Assembly: GCA_948470475.1 (NCBI GenBank)
Contig: OX419335.1
Location: 23,292,734 to 23,356,733, forward strand
Direction of reading: 5' to 3'
DNA length: 64,000 nucleotides
From: Galaxea fascicularis
Lineage: Eukaryota > Cnidaria > Anthozoa > Scleractinia > Euphylliidae
Part shown: in pieces, positions 25,156 through 39,027 of the stretch
Layout: each line of letters starts with the position of its first letter
Numbering within the stretch: the stretch's first letter is position 1
Notes under the pieces: model-generated
What the model was told of the DNA's origin: nothing
Seen by the model: only the letters and a program-made list of their open reading frames with translations
Database searches by the model: none
Position numbers and translations under genes: made by a program

Positions 25156-27555
25156 GAATGTTGTACAATCGCAGTCACCTAGTAGAATTCTCAACTTAAA
25201 CTGATAATTCTTTTAACAGAGAAAAAGTGTAAAAGTTTCATATTTCTTCAAATAGCTTGCAGAAAAATGCAGAAATGAACAAAACAAGCCTCTAAAAATT
25301 TAATTGCAATTTATTTGAAAATGCTGTTACAGATTCATTTGAATCTGGTCAATGAGTTGTGGGACTTGTCTATGAGTCAAGTTAACACTCTCAAAGTTTC
25401 ATTAACAAGTGTCAAATTGGATTTTGAAATCATTGATCTGTTTTAAAATGAGCAGCCTTGCATTACCATTACTATGGTAACAGTTGTTGCTTGGAAACAG
25501 ATAAGGAAATAAACTTCGGTCATATGTTGAAAAGATATTGTAGTCTCAAGGAAAAGGAAGCCTTTCTTCTAAAACAAATTTTGATTTCAACAGGTATACC
25601 CCAAAGCCAAAAAATGACTGAGTCTCCTTAAGCAATTTTCACACTTCGCCTACAGGCTGGGGGCAAAAGTAGTGGGCCTACTGACAGATACAAAGCCCAG
25701 TATGTACTCAGTTATAAGAACACATTATAAAGGTAAATTTTCCCTTTTTTTCAATCTTTTCAAAATTTGAGCCCTTTTTGTCTGGTTCAGCCACATAAAG
25801 TAGTGTTATTTCCACAGCATATGGTGTAGGCAGAACAAAGGTGTCTCAACTTAAATAAAATCTTTCTTTTCTTTCATGATGAGATTTCACACCAACTAAG
25901 AAGCCTCATTCTGGTTTGGCTTCCAACAAAGTGTCATTTAATTTACTTTTGGTCAGTCCATTAGATATCTTGACATATTCGCCATGGCAATACACAAAAT
26001 CATTTTAGTGTCAAGTGTGCATAAGTTATCTACATGTAGCTAGGGTTATAAGCCAATGACTTAATGAATATGATAAACAAGGGTTTCAGTAAACTGCATC
26101 CTATTTTTAGACTATTGTTATTATGGACATTAAGTATATCATTAGCTTAAAATCTTATGTTCATGTAATAATGAATTTCTCTATCTTGGTTAATTAGTGA
26201 AATTTTGTCTGCTAAAATTTGGATACTTTATTCATGGTGTGCCTTCATAGACCACTTTCTGGCCAATCTTGTGAAGCAAAGCACATTATTTTCAATACAA
26301 ATTGGCAGTTCTGATAATCATCTTATCAACCATAAAGAAAAACTAATATGTATTGTGTTGAACTACATGTACAAGCAACTCTTTTTTGTTTGTGTGACAT
26401 TCAAAGTTTCTATTGAGACTTTTTCAGAGTTTGTTTCTTGACAGGTCACTGACAGCAATAAAAACATTTGTGCAAACCCTGCTATTTGGATTTAATTTCA
26501 CTGGCCTGCTGAAACCAGTTTTTTTTTTAGATATTTTTTTTTCCACAGATAAATATTCCTAACCAGTTGTTAACAGTATGATGGTAAAATTACATTACAT
26601 TGCAGGAATTTTTCACAAGGTTCTCAAAATTTAAACAAGATTTCAAAACATAACTTGTCTAAAACTCAAAACAAAAATATAATAATATGGTATTTGAATG
26701 TACGCGTCAAGTCCAGCTATCAGTGAATACACAAGTCACACAATGGCAGGAAAGAATTGTAAAAATTTATTTTTCAAGCAATTATTAAAATCAATTCTAC
26801 AACTTGGCACAGTTTTGAAATACAAAACACAGCATTGAAATGAAAATATTTCAACAATTGTTTCTGCCTCAAGAATTATAGTAAGCTTAATATTACAGGA
26901 GTTATGTTATGCATATCACTTAGGGAAACAGTGCCACCTAATTATTTTCATTTTGTATAATTATATACCCAGTACCATAAGGTCACAAATAGAACCAAGC
27001 AGGTCTTAAATACAGCAAAAGGATCTTGGACACAAAATTGATCGCAAAGTGATCAAGTGATCAAGAATCTAGTGACAGTTATCATATCTCATACTGACTT
27101 GAGATTAGTTTAAAACAAATCTAAAGATCAGGACTGAGCAGGCCCATATGCTCACACAAAGAATATCAGAGAGAATATTCCAAAAGGTCATAAGGACAGA
27201 AAAACTGTGGATACTCTCATAAGTTACGATTTCACGTGAAACTCATTAGTGCGAATTTAAAAAAAAAAAAAACAAGAGATTTATAAACGGAAGTAGCTTG
27301 AATTCCTCTAAAATGCTCAGATTAATTTACGGCATAGGACAAAAAGATTAAATGCCGATAAAGACGGAGAGTTCCCAATATTAAAAACGCACCATTTTTT
27401 TTTATTGCTATTAGTCAGTTTTAGGAGGAACAAAATTTGTCATAAGCTGCTCTAATTGAGGCAACTTTCAATATTTAAGCTTAGATTAAGAAGGGAGGAA
27501 GGACAGTGTCTGGGATTGGCAAACAAGAAGGCCGATTACAACTTTCGAAACGGTT
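25156..27555. other. No supportable gene; A+T-rich intergenic DNA
   Basis: Open frames are short and none resembles a protein. The right part lies downstream of the minus-strand TNFAIP8-like gene and probably includes its 3' untranslated region and terminator. Confidence 0.5.
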
Positions 27556-27561
27556 TTTATT
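27556..27561 (-). terminator. Candidate poly(A) signal of the TNFAIP8-like gene
   Basis: AATAAA on the minus strand, about 440 bp past the stop codon. A+T-rich DNA makes chance occurrence possible. Confidence 0.4.
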
Positions 27562-28001
27562 TTAATAAAGCCAAAGAAGTTCTAATATTCCGTCCACAAA
27601 TAGTAATTGTTTCAATCACCAAACACTATCTGTGAACAGGTTCTGAAAATGTGCGATCTTACATGTAATTTTACTCAAGACTAAATACAGCGACTTGCTG
27701 CACCTGGTCCATGTAAACAAAAGGTGTGAATGTAAGTATTGAGGCAAAATTTTCTGTTCAAACTCTTAAGCGGGCTCTTACTCTTTAGAAAAGTTTCACT
27801 GTTTAGGTCTCACATACGGTTAAATAAATATCATGACAATAAGCCTGTATGTTTAGTGCACGCCTCACATATTTTGAAAAGGATAAGATGCGACCAAACG
27901 AGACGTCGTGCACGAGAACCAGCTTGAGATAAGCTTAAAGGTCACATCCAGTAAAATGCACAGTCAGATAACAGAACTATAACCCGTTAGCGCTTGTCTC
28001 C

Positions 28002-31000
28002 CTATAGGTTCCCTTCCTCCATTAGTTTGTTCAAATTATCAACGATGCGTTTCAGTATCGTGCCGTACTTTTCTTCGTGAAAGACCTTCTCTAACATGTC
28101 GCCGTTGGCATAATAGTCGAATACATGATCAACTCTTCTGTGTGATTTCGCCGTAAGATGTCGCTCGATTATTTGATGAATCAGGCTTCGACAGTCCTCC
28201 AAGTTCTTGCTTAAGAATTTCTTATCGAACGAGAAATCCACTTCGTAAAAACTCATGAAAGTCATCGCTGCTGATCGGAAATTTCTCCTGAATTTTTCGG
28301 CAGTCTGAATCTCCTCCCGATTCAGCTGGTCGTTTCGAAACAAAATGCTGATCTTTACCACTATTTTCACTAGGTCCTTGACAAGTTTCTCTGCCTCTTT
28401 CTTGTTGCCTGTATGAAGCTTAGCAAGCCTGTAGAGCTGATCAAGAAGATCACCAGTCGTGTCGTCCACGAAGGCTTTCGCCATATTTTTCGAGGCCATC
28501 TTGCCAAGGAGTTTCTTCTGGGCTCGCAGCGCGACACTTTTGGAGTTGAATCCACTACCTGGTTCGGCAGCCTCGGCCATTTTCGTCCCTGAATAGAGAT
28601 CAGAAAGAATAAAGGATTAATTTCTCATCTTGCACAAAATGAACTTGTAGAAATTTACAGCAAACAAATAAAAGCTGTGAGAACCTTGTAAATGCGCCGC
28701 CGATTCAATGTTTACAAGCTGAAAACTCGCGACCGAAACCGAAATGGACTAGCTTCCAAAGTTTCCGGTCTGCTTGGTTTCCATGCAACGAATAAGTTAT
28801 CACAAATAACTTTGCATCGAGTGACTACGAGTTTAAAGGCGTACAGCAACGCAACAATGCAAGATAAACTGTACGATACAGAAAGAAAATGAAATTCAGC
28901 GAAATTTACTGAAGTCTCAAGTGATTGACATATATCATAGCACGTGATACGGTAGTAAACTAACATGAATATCACTGAAAACGATTTTGTTGTTTCCCAA
29001 GGGAATCATCTAATAACTGTTTTCGGCCACCACAAGGTTCGAATAGAGACAGGTCTTCCTTTTATGTTTGGCACAAGATGCATGTCAATCTTTCAGTACA
29101 AAGGGCACATCGATCAATCGACTTCTGATTATAAAGGAATTGTCAGGGTCTCGATTTCATACATTTTGTTTACACTAGTTAATTGTTTTATGACCAAAAC
29201 CGCACACATTTCCCTTGCCTGTCAGTCGCGTACGCCGAGTCCGTGAAGCACAGGGAAGTTCTAGTTTACACAAAAAGGCATATCGTTTTGGATGCTAAAT
29301 GAGTCTATTATGACGGCGTTTTTCAACCGTTTGATGCTAAAATAATTTTAACAAAAATGTGTGCCCTCGACGCAATCTCATTCTACAGACGAAAATATTA
29401 AATCAACAAAACGTTTCGGTAGACCAAAACATGCTTAATTAGTAACTAAAACATAGCATGGCTACCCTAATTTTCAGAAGCGACTGTTGAAAAAAGAGCA
29501 GTCAGCGTGTGGTTATTTATTTTGACATGACCGATTTTAATTTGGAAGCAGGAGGGTAGGCACCACGAAGTTTCCATATCACGCCCTGATCTACATGGTG
29601 CTAAGGAGGTTATCAAGACCTTGATAAAGTGGAACCTCCGCCAGTTTCCGGAGTTATGAAGGTCTATCTTATCTTCCAACCTTGTGATTGTAAACACTGC
29701 CACACACGGCAAATCTTCTCGTGACATCGGCAAAGTTTTAAATTCCTACGATGTCAAGCAAAGGGACATTTCGACACAGCGAGACTTATATTTCAAGTCG
29801 GTTTTTTTTATTGGTACCATCTAAAATGGGCCAAGAAGTCCTACTGTTTTAACAACTACGACTCGAGTTAATCGTAAACTGGGAAAAACAATGATTAAAG
29901 GAATACGCTGTCTAGGAAGCAACGTGACAGAAAGAGCAGAGGCTTGTACACTTAATTGCACTCCAAAGAAAATAGAAAACTGTTTAAATTACGAGATTCA
30001 TGCGCTGCCACTGCCAATCAGTCGCTTCTTTCCCAAGCGCGCGTGACAACTCTACTTGTCACACAATATTATTGTTTGCCCGAATTGCGTGAGGACACAA
30101 CGGGTGGCCACCGAGAGTCACTGAAGAAAAAGGCAAAACATCGTTTATACTCCGATCTAGTAATCTAGACAGCGTAGCAAGCACTCCCGTTCGAACAAAT
30201 GTTACCGCACTCTGGCCTGCCGCGCGAGGGATAGATGTGTTGGTATGTGGTATGGTATTTATAGAAAAAAAAAACACCACCAGATAAGAAAAAGAAAGAC
30301 GACCATCCAGGTGAAGCTATTTATAAATACTCCGGGGAGCCACCTAGTTAAGCCAATTTAATTATTTTTGCATTCCATGGCTACTTCAACACTGAAATTT
30401 TGTTTCTGGCTTGTTCGGATTTGTTCAGTAGCGAGAAAAGGCGATAAATAAACGACTTAACGATAAATCTTTTTCCGACGGATAATGGTATTATCAGAGA
30501 TCAATTTTATCTGTTGAATAGACCGGTTTATCTACCTTAAGGAAATTATCGGTTATTTAACAAGCTGAGACGCAAGATGAACACTTCGTTTTGATCGTTG
30601 TTGACGAAAATATTTTGCAACGTTTTTTTTATTATTATTATTATTATTCCCTCGTGAATCACTCGAACTTCTTAAGTGCTCAAGTATGTCAAAGTTTCCT
30701 TTCTTTTCAAAATTAGTTTTAGGCCATATTTTACTTCAAGTGTTGGCAAACTTTGAGAATGCACATTTTGAATTGCGGTTGACAGTATTTATGCTTGAGG
30801 AAAGCTCAATATATTAATTGACGTGTTTTGAATTCTAGTGGCGCTTGACTCGTCCCATCCTCGGAGACCCAGGGGCAGCTAGTGGGGGCGGGAAAAAGTC
30901 TAAACGGGCGACGAAAAAAATCGGGCGAAGAAAAGTCAAGAACGAAATATTAGAGAAAAAAATAGGGCGAAGAAAAGTCAAGAACGAAATATAGATTTCG

Positions 31001-32076
31001 TTCTTGACTTTTCTTCGCCCGATTTTTTTCGTCGCCCGTTTAGACTTTTTCCCGCCCCCACTAACTCCCGCTGGGTCTCCGACGATGGACTCGTCCCAGT
31101 AACCTCGCGTTAGACTGGCACCAAGCCATGCTTTGCATGTTAAACATAAAACAGACATGAAATGAAAACGTAAAATCAACAAAGAAGCGGCATGTGAATT
31201 AAGCGGAAAAACATGTTAAGACGTCAACAATTAATCCTCTTTGCGCTTTCGACATTTGTTCCCTTGTCTTCAACAATATTTAGTTCTTGCGTTTCAATAG
31301 CACTTTCATTTTCAAAGTTAAAACCGAAAAACTTACCCTATTTCTTTTTTGTTAAATATTAAAATCAACCTGCAAGGTCCATGAAAAAAAAAACTATTAA
31401 ATATGCTACAATGGAAGCGTTCGTTTGAATTAAGGCTCCGATTTTTTCACATGATTTCATCTTGACTTATTCAGTGAGTATCATCAACAGCAACAGTTTT
31501 TGTTTCAGCACTGAAGTTACCAAAAACGCCCCATCCACATTATTACATTACACGATGATTTATCGTCACTATCGCAAAGAAATAGAGACTAAAAGCCTAA
31601 TCGCATTATTTTTGGTAAGGCCAAAAAGAAATAGATCATGGAAAAAACTGACTTAACTGAGCCTACTACATCGAAAGGGGAACTAAACATTGCCGAAACA
31701 TGCTGGATTCAAACCTTTTGCAGACATTACAGCTATACAGACAAACCACAGCGGGCGCATATCAGATTAGTTCTTATGGCTGTGTACTAAATTTTTCCTT
31801 ATATTCTAATATCATTTCGTTTTAGCTATGTAATATAAATAAATTATAAAACGTTCCATAAACACCCGAAATAGGTTTTAACCTCGCTGCTTTAACAAGA
31901 TAATGAAGACCATTAGTCGAGCGATCGGACCTGTACACGGCAGGTATCAGACGTGTACGTGGGGCGGTATACAAACGAAAATACTCACAATCACTAAGGT
32001 CGTCATCACTATCTTCATCAAGCCACAGTTCTGGCTGTATGGTTATTGTCGGTTCATTGGAGATTGCGGTCATCAT
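28002..32076 (-). CDS. TNFAIP8/TIPE-family protein, two coding exons
   Basis: The main exon (28588-28002) encodes a 192-residue TNFAIP8 homology protein from MAEAAEPGSG (ATG at 28580), close to the 184-198 residues usual for the family. Diagnostic stretches are ALRAQKKLLGKMASK, the NKKEAEKLVKDLVK helix and IHQIIERHLTAKSHRRVDHV. Known members form an all-helical fold with a hydrophobic tunnel that binds phosphoinositide-type lipids and regulate inflammation and cell death at the membrane. The exon is preceded by a good acceptor (CTCTATTCAG). A candidate first exon at 32076-31989 begins ATG ATG directly after an in-frame TAA. It encodes MMTAISNEPTITIQPELWL plus an acidic DEDSDDD run and ends in a consensus GTGAGT donor. 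Phases match (1/1), giving ...LSD-W-TKMAEA and about 224 residues. The ATG at 28580 may serve as an alternative start. The intron is 3.4 kb. Family identity is very secure, the first exon moderately so. Confidence 0.85.
30861..31082. mobile_element. Foldback element in the TNFAIP8-like intron
   Basis: TCGGAGACCC...GGGGGCGGGAAAAAGTCTAA on the left is mirrored by TTAGACTTTTTCCCGCCCCC...GGGTCTCCGA on the right, giving arms of about 95 bp. The centre has a direct duplication of a GGCGAAGAAAAGTCAAGAAC unit before the mirrored copy. It is non-coding. Confidence 0.75.
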
Positions 32077-32292
32077 TTACGCCAGTGAAGTTCGTTGAAA
32101 GTTTACTTCTGACGGAGCTGCGTTCGACTTCACCCTGTCGAATGCTGTGGTTAAAATGTGCGGCTCGTGATACTCATTAAAATTAATATTGTTGACATGA
32201 AATACGAGCCTTTTCACGGTCACGCAAATGGTTATCGGCATCTTAATTCGGAGATTAAATTTTTTTTGACAATTTTTTTTCCTTTTCACCAT

Positions 32293-35200
32293 AGGCGCTT
32301 TTCAAACGGATCTCACGCTGTTTAATCAAAGAGGCGGAAATCGTCACCTCAATTTGCAGAAAAAATTAAATGTAGACGAATTTTTCGGCTACCATTTTCC
32401 ACTTCTGTAGATTATTTGTTTCACAACAAAGTCGTTGTTGTTTATTAAAGCTCTTTCCATTTGCAATGACACTTTATACTTAATACTCATAGATCTGATA
32501 GATATTGTATTGGAACTGTCCACTTAAATATTTTTAAAAGGCAAAAATGCCGAAATATAGCAACGTGCCCGGCTAATTCAGTGTTGTTCATCAACCAATC
32601 AGCTGAAGATGGGTGTGTGACGTGGACATCCAGGAAAAGAGATTGACTCAAAATAAGTGGCTAAAAGATAACACAGTAAGCCAGGTGTGCATGGAAAGTT
32701 CTCTCAAGAACCTTTGCATGTTCTTGTGTGGCGGCATATTTGTCAAGTTTTTACACAAGGATTTCTTAAGCATTTCCGCCCGAACGGACGGGGGAGGGGG
32801 TTAAAAATGTATAATAGTGGCTGAAAAGTTGCAAAGGCCTTTTTCAGTGCAGTGGGTCACTGTAGAATTTTTCCCTATGGAGTCACTCGGCGAAAGGGGC
32901 TTACGAGGTTTAACCAGGTTAGACTGCAAAACAGTCGTTCGCGACACTCGAGGATCACGCTTACGGCGCTTCGCGCCTTCCGAAACAACCGAAAACCACG
33001 GTTTTGCAGTCAAAACCAGGTTGAAACGTGAATTACCGTAAACATGGTTAATTTACGGTTACTACTCTTTTGTTTTAGCTGTAGGACTTTTTCAATATAT
33101 AGATTTTTCTGGTCTTAGTTTTACTGTTTAATTGAACGTCAAGGCGTTCAAAACTTAGGTCTCATGCCCACACCCAAAGCAATTGATAGTTCTGACCACC
33201 GTCCCCTCCCCTTCTTTCTCCACTTTTCAAGTCTGCCTCTTCGAAGACTGACATCACTTTTGAAAATGACCACGGAAAAATTCCTCCATCACAAAATGAA
33301 AGTTGTCAGAGCAGGACGTTGCCAAAGAAAACCTGACTAGCGTGTATTTTGTTCAGTCATCTGCTCAGATGTGCGCGAGCACTAAACTTATACATGAACG
33401 CTCCTTAAACTGATCCATATATTTACCGGTACATGCACCGATAGCATCTGCGGATGTTGGCAACTGAACGGCCTAAATCCCAGCGAAACAACGACATTTT
33501 TACGCCATACACTTTTGGTACAATGTAGCAAAGGTTTTACTGAGTTTCTCATCAATATGTACGATCTTAGAGCACGATTTTGATACCGATCACGCTGCAC
33601 TAAATTGTGTAACGGATGAGCCAGCCGCATGTGAACGAATGTCCTTGAATCTGCCAGTTTTTAACGCACCGGATCAAAAAAGCATCCGGAACAACGTCAA
33701 CGAAACCAAATTAAAAACTTTTGTTTCAGTAGAACGGAACACATATTTTACCTTTGGGTCTGCAGAATATGGGGCAGATATCATGCGATAAAACAGACGG
33801 ATAAGCGGAACAAGCTGAGATCGAGACACAGAATAGACTCGAATATATAACGCGGCAGCAAACATGAGTTTTATCAAATCGGTGGACACCGAAGAAAAAA
33901 CTTCTTTGATCAGTGCTGTTACACATTTGGAGACGAGAAACCATCTCTTCTATTCAGCTTCCTCCTCTGTTCGTAATTTCCCTTTTTCAATATGCATCCT
34001 TCGAAAGTCTTTCTTTCGCCCAACCAGTTCCTCTCGACACAAGTTGGGCGAGAACATGGCTGATAAGGTTTCTTGCGATGATGACGATGAACCATGATTG
34101 GAAGAAGACTATGAACCGGCGCGCAAAACATTTCCTCTAGTGTTACTGCAACTGATCGATATTCTAACTGAAAACACCTTTGCCATTAATTCATTTCTGG
34201 CTTATTGTGATGCATTTTTTTTTCTGCTTTTAGTTAAAAATGACGGTTCCCTAGCTAGTTTTGCCCCTGCATGAAGGATGTAAAATAAAGATCAACAACG
34301 ACATCTGGACGCTCATGCAATCTTTACTGATGTACCTATGCTGTTATCAAATGCTGCATCAGTAACCACTACTACACCATATGATAGCCGGATTGCAGGC
34401 TAACATAAAGCAAGGTGCCTTACTAATATATTCGGCGTCCTTTTCAAGCCAAACTTCTAATGTCGTGGATACCCACTCCATTCAAATCCCAATCACGATC
34501 ATCCAATCGACTGGCACTCATTTCCATATCTCAAACTGACATTTTGAGCCCACGGTGGAGTGAACACCCAAACGAACCATGTTGTAACCGCCCAGCGGTA
34601 TATCTTCAAAGTCATTTTGAGAGATGGAAACGAGTGCTTGCCCATCCAATCCCCCTTGTACCCCGGCCTCGCAATTAAGTCCTAACTTTGGTCAAGGATC
34701 TAAGGAATGAGTACCACTCGTGATCAATGTTTAGAGCGAAGAGTACTTGCGCTTGAGGGAAGCCGACACCCAAGATTCACGCGTTCAGTGCTTTAATTTG
34801 ATTGACACGGAAAGCTTGAAACTCGTGAGTTCAAATCAAAACTTCTTTGACAGCCCTCAAAGAATTTTGAAAATGTGGCACGCATAATCCATGGGTTTCC
34901 TGGGTTTTTTGTTGTGGCCTGAAACTCTTAATTCAAGTGACAACCTTTGGAACAATATTGAGCTACATGTTACAGCTCTCCTGTATTGCTCACGTTCCTC
35001 AAGATTCCTTCCGAGACATTTTCAGCGAAAAGAATTTTTGCTTGTACTAAGCATTTATCGGTCGTTCATCCTGTAACGCGCATGATAACAACATTTCGTG
35101 CATTGTCTCACAAAACCATGTTAGTGTTCAACACACGATGAGATGACTCCAAGGGCATAATCTCGTGATTCAATATCCCCCAGTTAACAGTTGTTTGCGA

Positions 35201-36460
35201 TGTTAAAATAAACATTGTCTTAGTTGTTTTAAACATTTTGTCGATTTTTACATAAATAAGAAATACGATTGTGTGGAATAAGACATGCTTCACTGGTGAT
35301 TCGTATCCAACCTACAGACAGGCCACCACGTAAAAGATGAAGTAGTCAACGGAAACGGAAAACAAAGTTCGCTGAAAGGGGTGAAGAACACGTCATAACG
35401 AACTGCAAACACATGTAAGTTACATGTAAAATCTTGAATTGTCATGAGTCTCCGAAGCCACAAAACTAGAAACAGCGTAGTCACTTCGTATCTTGCTATC
35501 TTACATCTCTGTTGTTTCTTTGTTTGTCTTTTTTTTTTTTTCTCCCTGGTCAGTGAGTAGGTCTAACAGGTAGTTCTGATTGCAGTGAATTTTTTAAGGT
35601 GCAGATGAGAAGCATATGCGCTAACCCCAGCCACGCGCTCAAAATCTGCACCTCACTAAATTAACCCTTAAACTGCCGATCCCGGAATTTAAAGATGTTT
35701 TTACAATCAGGGAGTGCAGCAGGAAAATAGATTAGAGATAATCACACTTGAAAGAGCAAAGTCGAATCAAGTTTGTGAGAGCTATGTCCGTAAACTCGAG
35801 AATTTTCCAAGACAAAGTCAGACGAAAACCGTATGACTGGCTTTCCAACCAACTGACTTTAAATTACTTTCTACTGATAAATAGTTTTACTTTTCGGAAA
35901 CTTTAATCCCGAAGTTCTCCAACACGAAAAGGTGGAAATAAAGGGAGGAACAAAAGGCATAACGATAAATTAAGGTCATTCTCCTGAAATAGAAGTCGCA
36001 ATATATTATATTTGAAACTTTTCAAGGTGGTTGTAAATGTCACTGGTGAAGAACATGAAAGAAATGAGTAAAGAGAGGGTCCCCATGTCTGTTGATAAAT
36101 TCTTAGCACAGTTTTTATATAACCGAAAGTGGTCTAAGAATCTATTACTGTTCAAAAACGGGACAGAAGCAATGCGGTTTAGGTTCCATTTTGTCGAGAG
36201 CGCATCATTGTTTAATTAATTTACCTGTTTCATGGAGATCAGTCCAACAGAAAACTTGCAGTGTTTTGAACATGCACGGGCTCGTGCACGTGAAAATGAC
36301 GCAAGAAATTATGTGCAGTACGGATGTGCAAAGTAATTCACGGGAATTACCTTAGATACAAGTTTGTAGGAGCTAGTTCTTTTCTGAAAACGAGGAATCG
36401 AAACCCTCCCAGTACAACAGTATAAAGAAAAGATTAGTTTTCGGGCCGCAATTTTATTAA
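32293..36460. other. No supportable gene; one hairpin repeat
   Basis: No convincing coding exon is seen on either strand. A hairpin at 32914-33020 (ACTGCAAAAC... mirrored by GTTTTGCAGT) looks like a MITE. Upstream regulatory DNA of the TNFAIP8-like gene would lie at the left edge. Confidence 0.45.
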
Positions 36461-37570
36461 AAGGTCGACACACGATGGGACTAGCTCCTGCGACTAGTCC
36501 CTTGAAGAGTTTGCACGAGGGGACTTGTCGCAGGGACTAGTACCATCGTGTGTGCCGACGAAGGGTTTTGAGGGACTAGTCGTAGGGACTTGTCCCACAA
36601 ATTTAAACCAATTTGAATTCGTGGGACAAGTCGCAGGGACCAAAATTTGGTCTCTGCGACTAGATTTTGCTATTTGGCTAGTTTTTGCTATGTTCCTCTG
36701 CAATTAGTCCCTGCGTGTAAACACTACAAGGGACTAGTCGCAGGGACTAGTCTCCTCGTGTGTGCCGACCCTTAAGGCTCCCCACACACGAGGGGACTGC
36801 GACTAGTCCCTGCAACATGTCACGGGCACAGGTCCCATCGTGTGAACGTTTTGCCCCTAGTTTTTGCTATGTCCCTCTGCAATTAGTCCCTGCGTGTAAA
36901 CACTACAAGGGACAGGTCGCAGGGACTAGTCCCATCGTGTGTCCCGACCCTTAAAGCTCCCCACACACGAGGGAACTGCGACTAGTCCCTGCAACATGTC
37001 ACGGGGACAGGTCCCATCGTGTGAACTAGCCATATTTGATAAAAATTATAGTCTCAGGGACCAAAATTTGGTCCCTGCGACTTGCCCCTCAAAACCCTTC
37101 GTGTGAACTGTTCGTGGGACTAGTCTCACAGATCGGCATGATAAGCACCTATAACTCCTTACGGACTCTGTTTAGAGATGGCGGCGGCTCACGTAGAGGG
37201 AAGATGTTCAGTGATGCTTGGTTATCTTGATTGAATAGTAGCTTCTTTTTGCTTCTGTTGGTTATCAGATCCAGATTGATAACATGCAAAACGTTATTTT
37301 CTGTTCATAACGGACTGAATTGGAAAAAAATCAAGGATTGAACTCAATAATTTAGCGAAACAACCTGTAGTTTGTACTGCACTGATTTATTACAATGCTT
37401 CATTGTTAATTTAATCATTTCGCTTTCACGTCGGGAAAGTCAGAGAGTGAAAGAATAATACCTTTCCCCCTAGTTTTTGCTATGTTTCTGTGCAATAATT
37501 AGTCCCCGCGTGTAAACACTACATAGGACTAGCCCATGCGTGGACTAGTCCAATCGTGTGTGCCGACCTT
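36461..37570. mobile_element. Non-autonomous DNA transposon with subterminal and tandem repeats
   Basis: The ends AAGGTCGACACACGATGGGA and CCAATCGTGTGTGCCGACCTT (shared core CGAC..ACACGAT) are inverted repeats. The interior repeats GCAGGGACTAGTCCC- and ATCGTGTG-type words on both strands. A block of 179 bp beginning CTAGTTTTTGCTATG occurs at 36678 and again at 36857, with a partial third at about 37470. No transposase frame is present. Dense subterminal repeats suggest transposase-binding arrays. Confidence 0.75.
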
Positions 37571-37656
37571 GGCGTAGGAGAAGAGGACCTTGGTGTCGTT
37601 TCCACTAAATTAGCTCGGGCATGTTATTTGCTAGTGAGGAGTACGGTGGCCCACAA

Positions 37657-38865
37657 GTGCACTCCGAATTCCAAATGATACTCCAAATTTTTAATACAGT
37701 CTTCTCATTCTAATTCTAATGTCACTCCTGATTCCAAAAAGTCACTCCGAATTCGAAAAGTTAACTCTGAATTTGAAACCATCGCTCCGAATTCTTAAAC
37801 TTAACTCCGAATATATTCTGAAAGTCGCTAGGGAGTGCGTTGAGTTTTTGACGTAATGTATCACGGGATATTAGGTTCTGTGCTTTTTGCTGAAATACCA
37901 CGGTATAGAAATAAGCTTGCGAACACTCAATGGGAGATTGAGATCACTTGGCTTTCGACCACGACAACTAATAGGTTCAAATGAGCAGGATGTCAGGGCT
38001 ATAATACAGCAAGAGTTAGATGGGCCGGGCTGTTTATCGGGTTAGAGGACCATGTGGCATTTGCGCCGTGAGGGTTATCAGGTGTCGAGGCAAGCAGCGG
38101 AACATGTTGCCTACAGGGGCACAAAACGACCAATTTGTTGAAAAATGTATTATTATACCCCAATTAATAAAACTAAATGTTATTCAGGCATTTTCAGGTC
38201 TTTTTTAATATTGCTGGGAAAAAAATATCTGTTCCTTTTTGCCAGCAAGACACACAAGATATTTCCCAGCCAGCTAGATAAAATTGGTTGGTTTCCCAGC
38301 CAGGTGCAAATTGAGCACCCTGCACAACAACAAAAAAGACAATTTCATATGTCGTAAGCCCAAATGGGCGTGGCAGAAGGCCTCAAATCAAGCCTTCTCT
38401 GGGGGGGGGGGGGGGGGGGACAGGAGACACAAATTTCTCACAACAATCCACATTTCGCCAGCCAGCAACACAAACACTGCTACCACACTTCAAGCCAATT
38501 GTACCCGTGATACATTCCCAGAAAGCTCGACCAGTACCTAGCGACTTTTAGAATACATTTGGAGTTAAGTTTTAGAATTCGGAGCAAGATTTTGATTTTC
38601 AAATTCAGAGTTATCATATTTTGTATGTTTCAATTTTCTTAATAAACTTGAACTTACTTGAAACTTGTTTTCGAATTCGGAGTGACTATTTGGAATTAGG
38701 AGTGACATTTTCGAATTCGAAGTCAGCTTTTAGAATTCGGAGTGAGTATTTAGAATTTGGAGTGGTGTTTTAGAATTCGAAGTGAAGTTTCGTTTATTGG
38801 AGTGAGGTTTAAGAATTCGGAGTGTATTTGAAAATTTGGAGTGTTATTTAGAATTCGGAGTGTAC
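37657..38865. mobile_element. Inverted arrays of a GAATTCGGAGTG motif flanking a 0.7-kb core
   Basis: The left array (about 37657-37815) repeats CACTCCGAATTC-like units every 20-25 bp. The right array (about 38560-38865) repeats the reverse complement GAATTCGGAGTG. The outer ends GTGCACTCCGAATTC and GAATTCGGAGTGTAC are near-perfect inverted repeats. The core includes a GCCAGC-rich part and a G homopolymer (38401-38419). This fits a non-autonomous element with tandemly repeated ends; no protein and no clear target duplication are seen. Confidence 0.65.
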
Positions 38866-39027
38866 ATCTGGAAAGCTGGTTCATTGTGCGGAAAACGATT
38901 AGCTGACTTCAGTAAATTTGGAGATGACGAGATCTGTCGCCGAGCGGAGTCTATTTCCTTCGGTTTTGCCACAAGTGAAACGCTGAAGACTTCTCCAAGA
39001 TGACTAAACGTGGCACACGAGAGAAAG

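Noticed and set aside
30835..31182. A 115-codon minus-strand frame with internal repeats
   Set aside because: It is the translation of a foldback element's mirrored arms.
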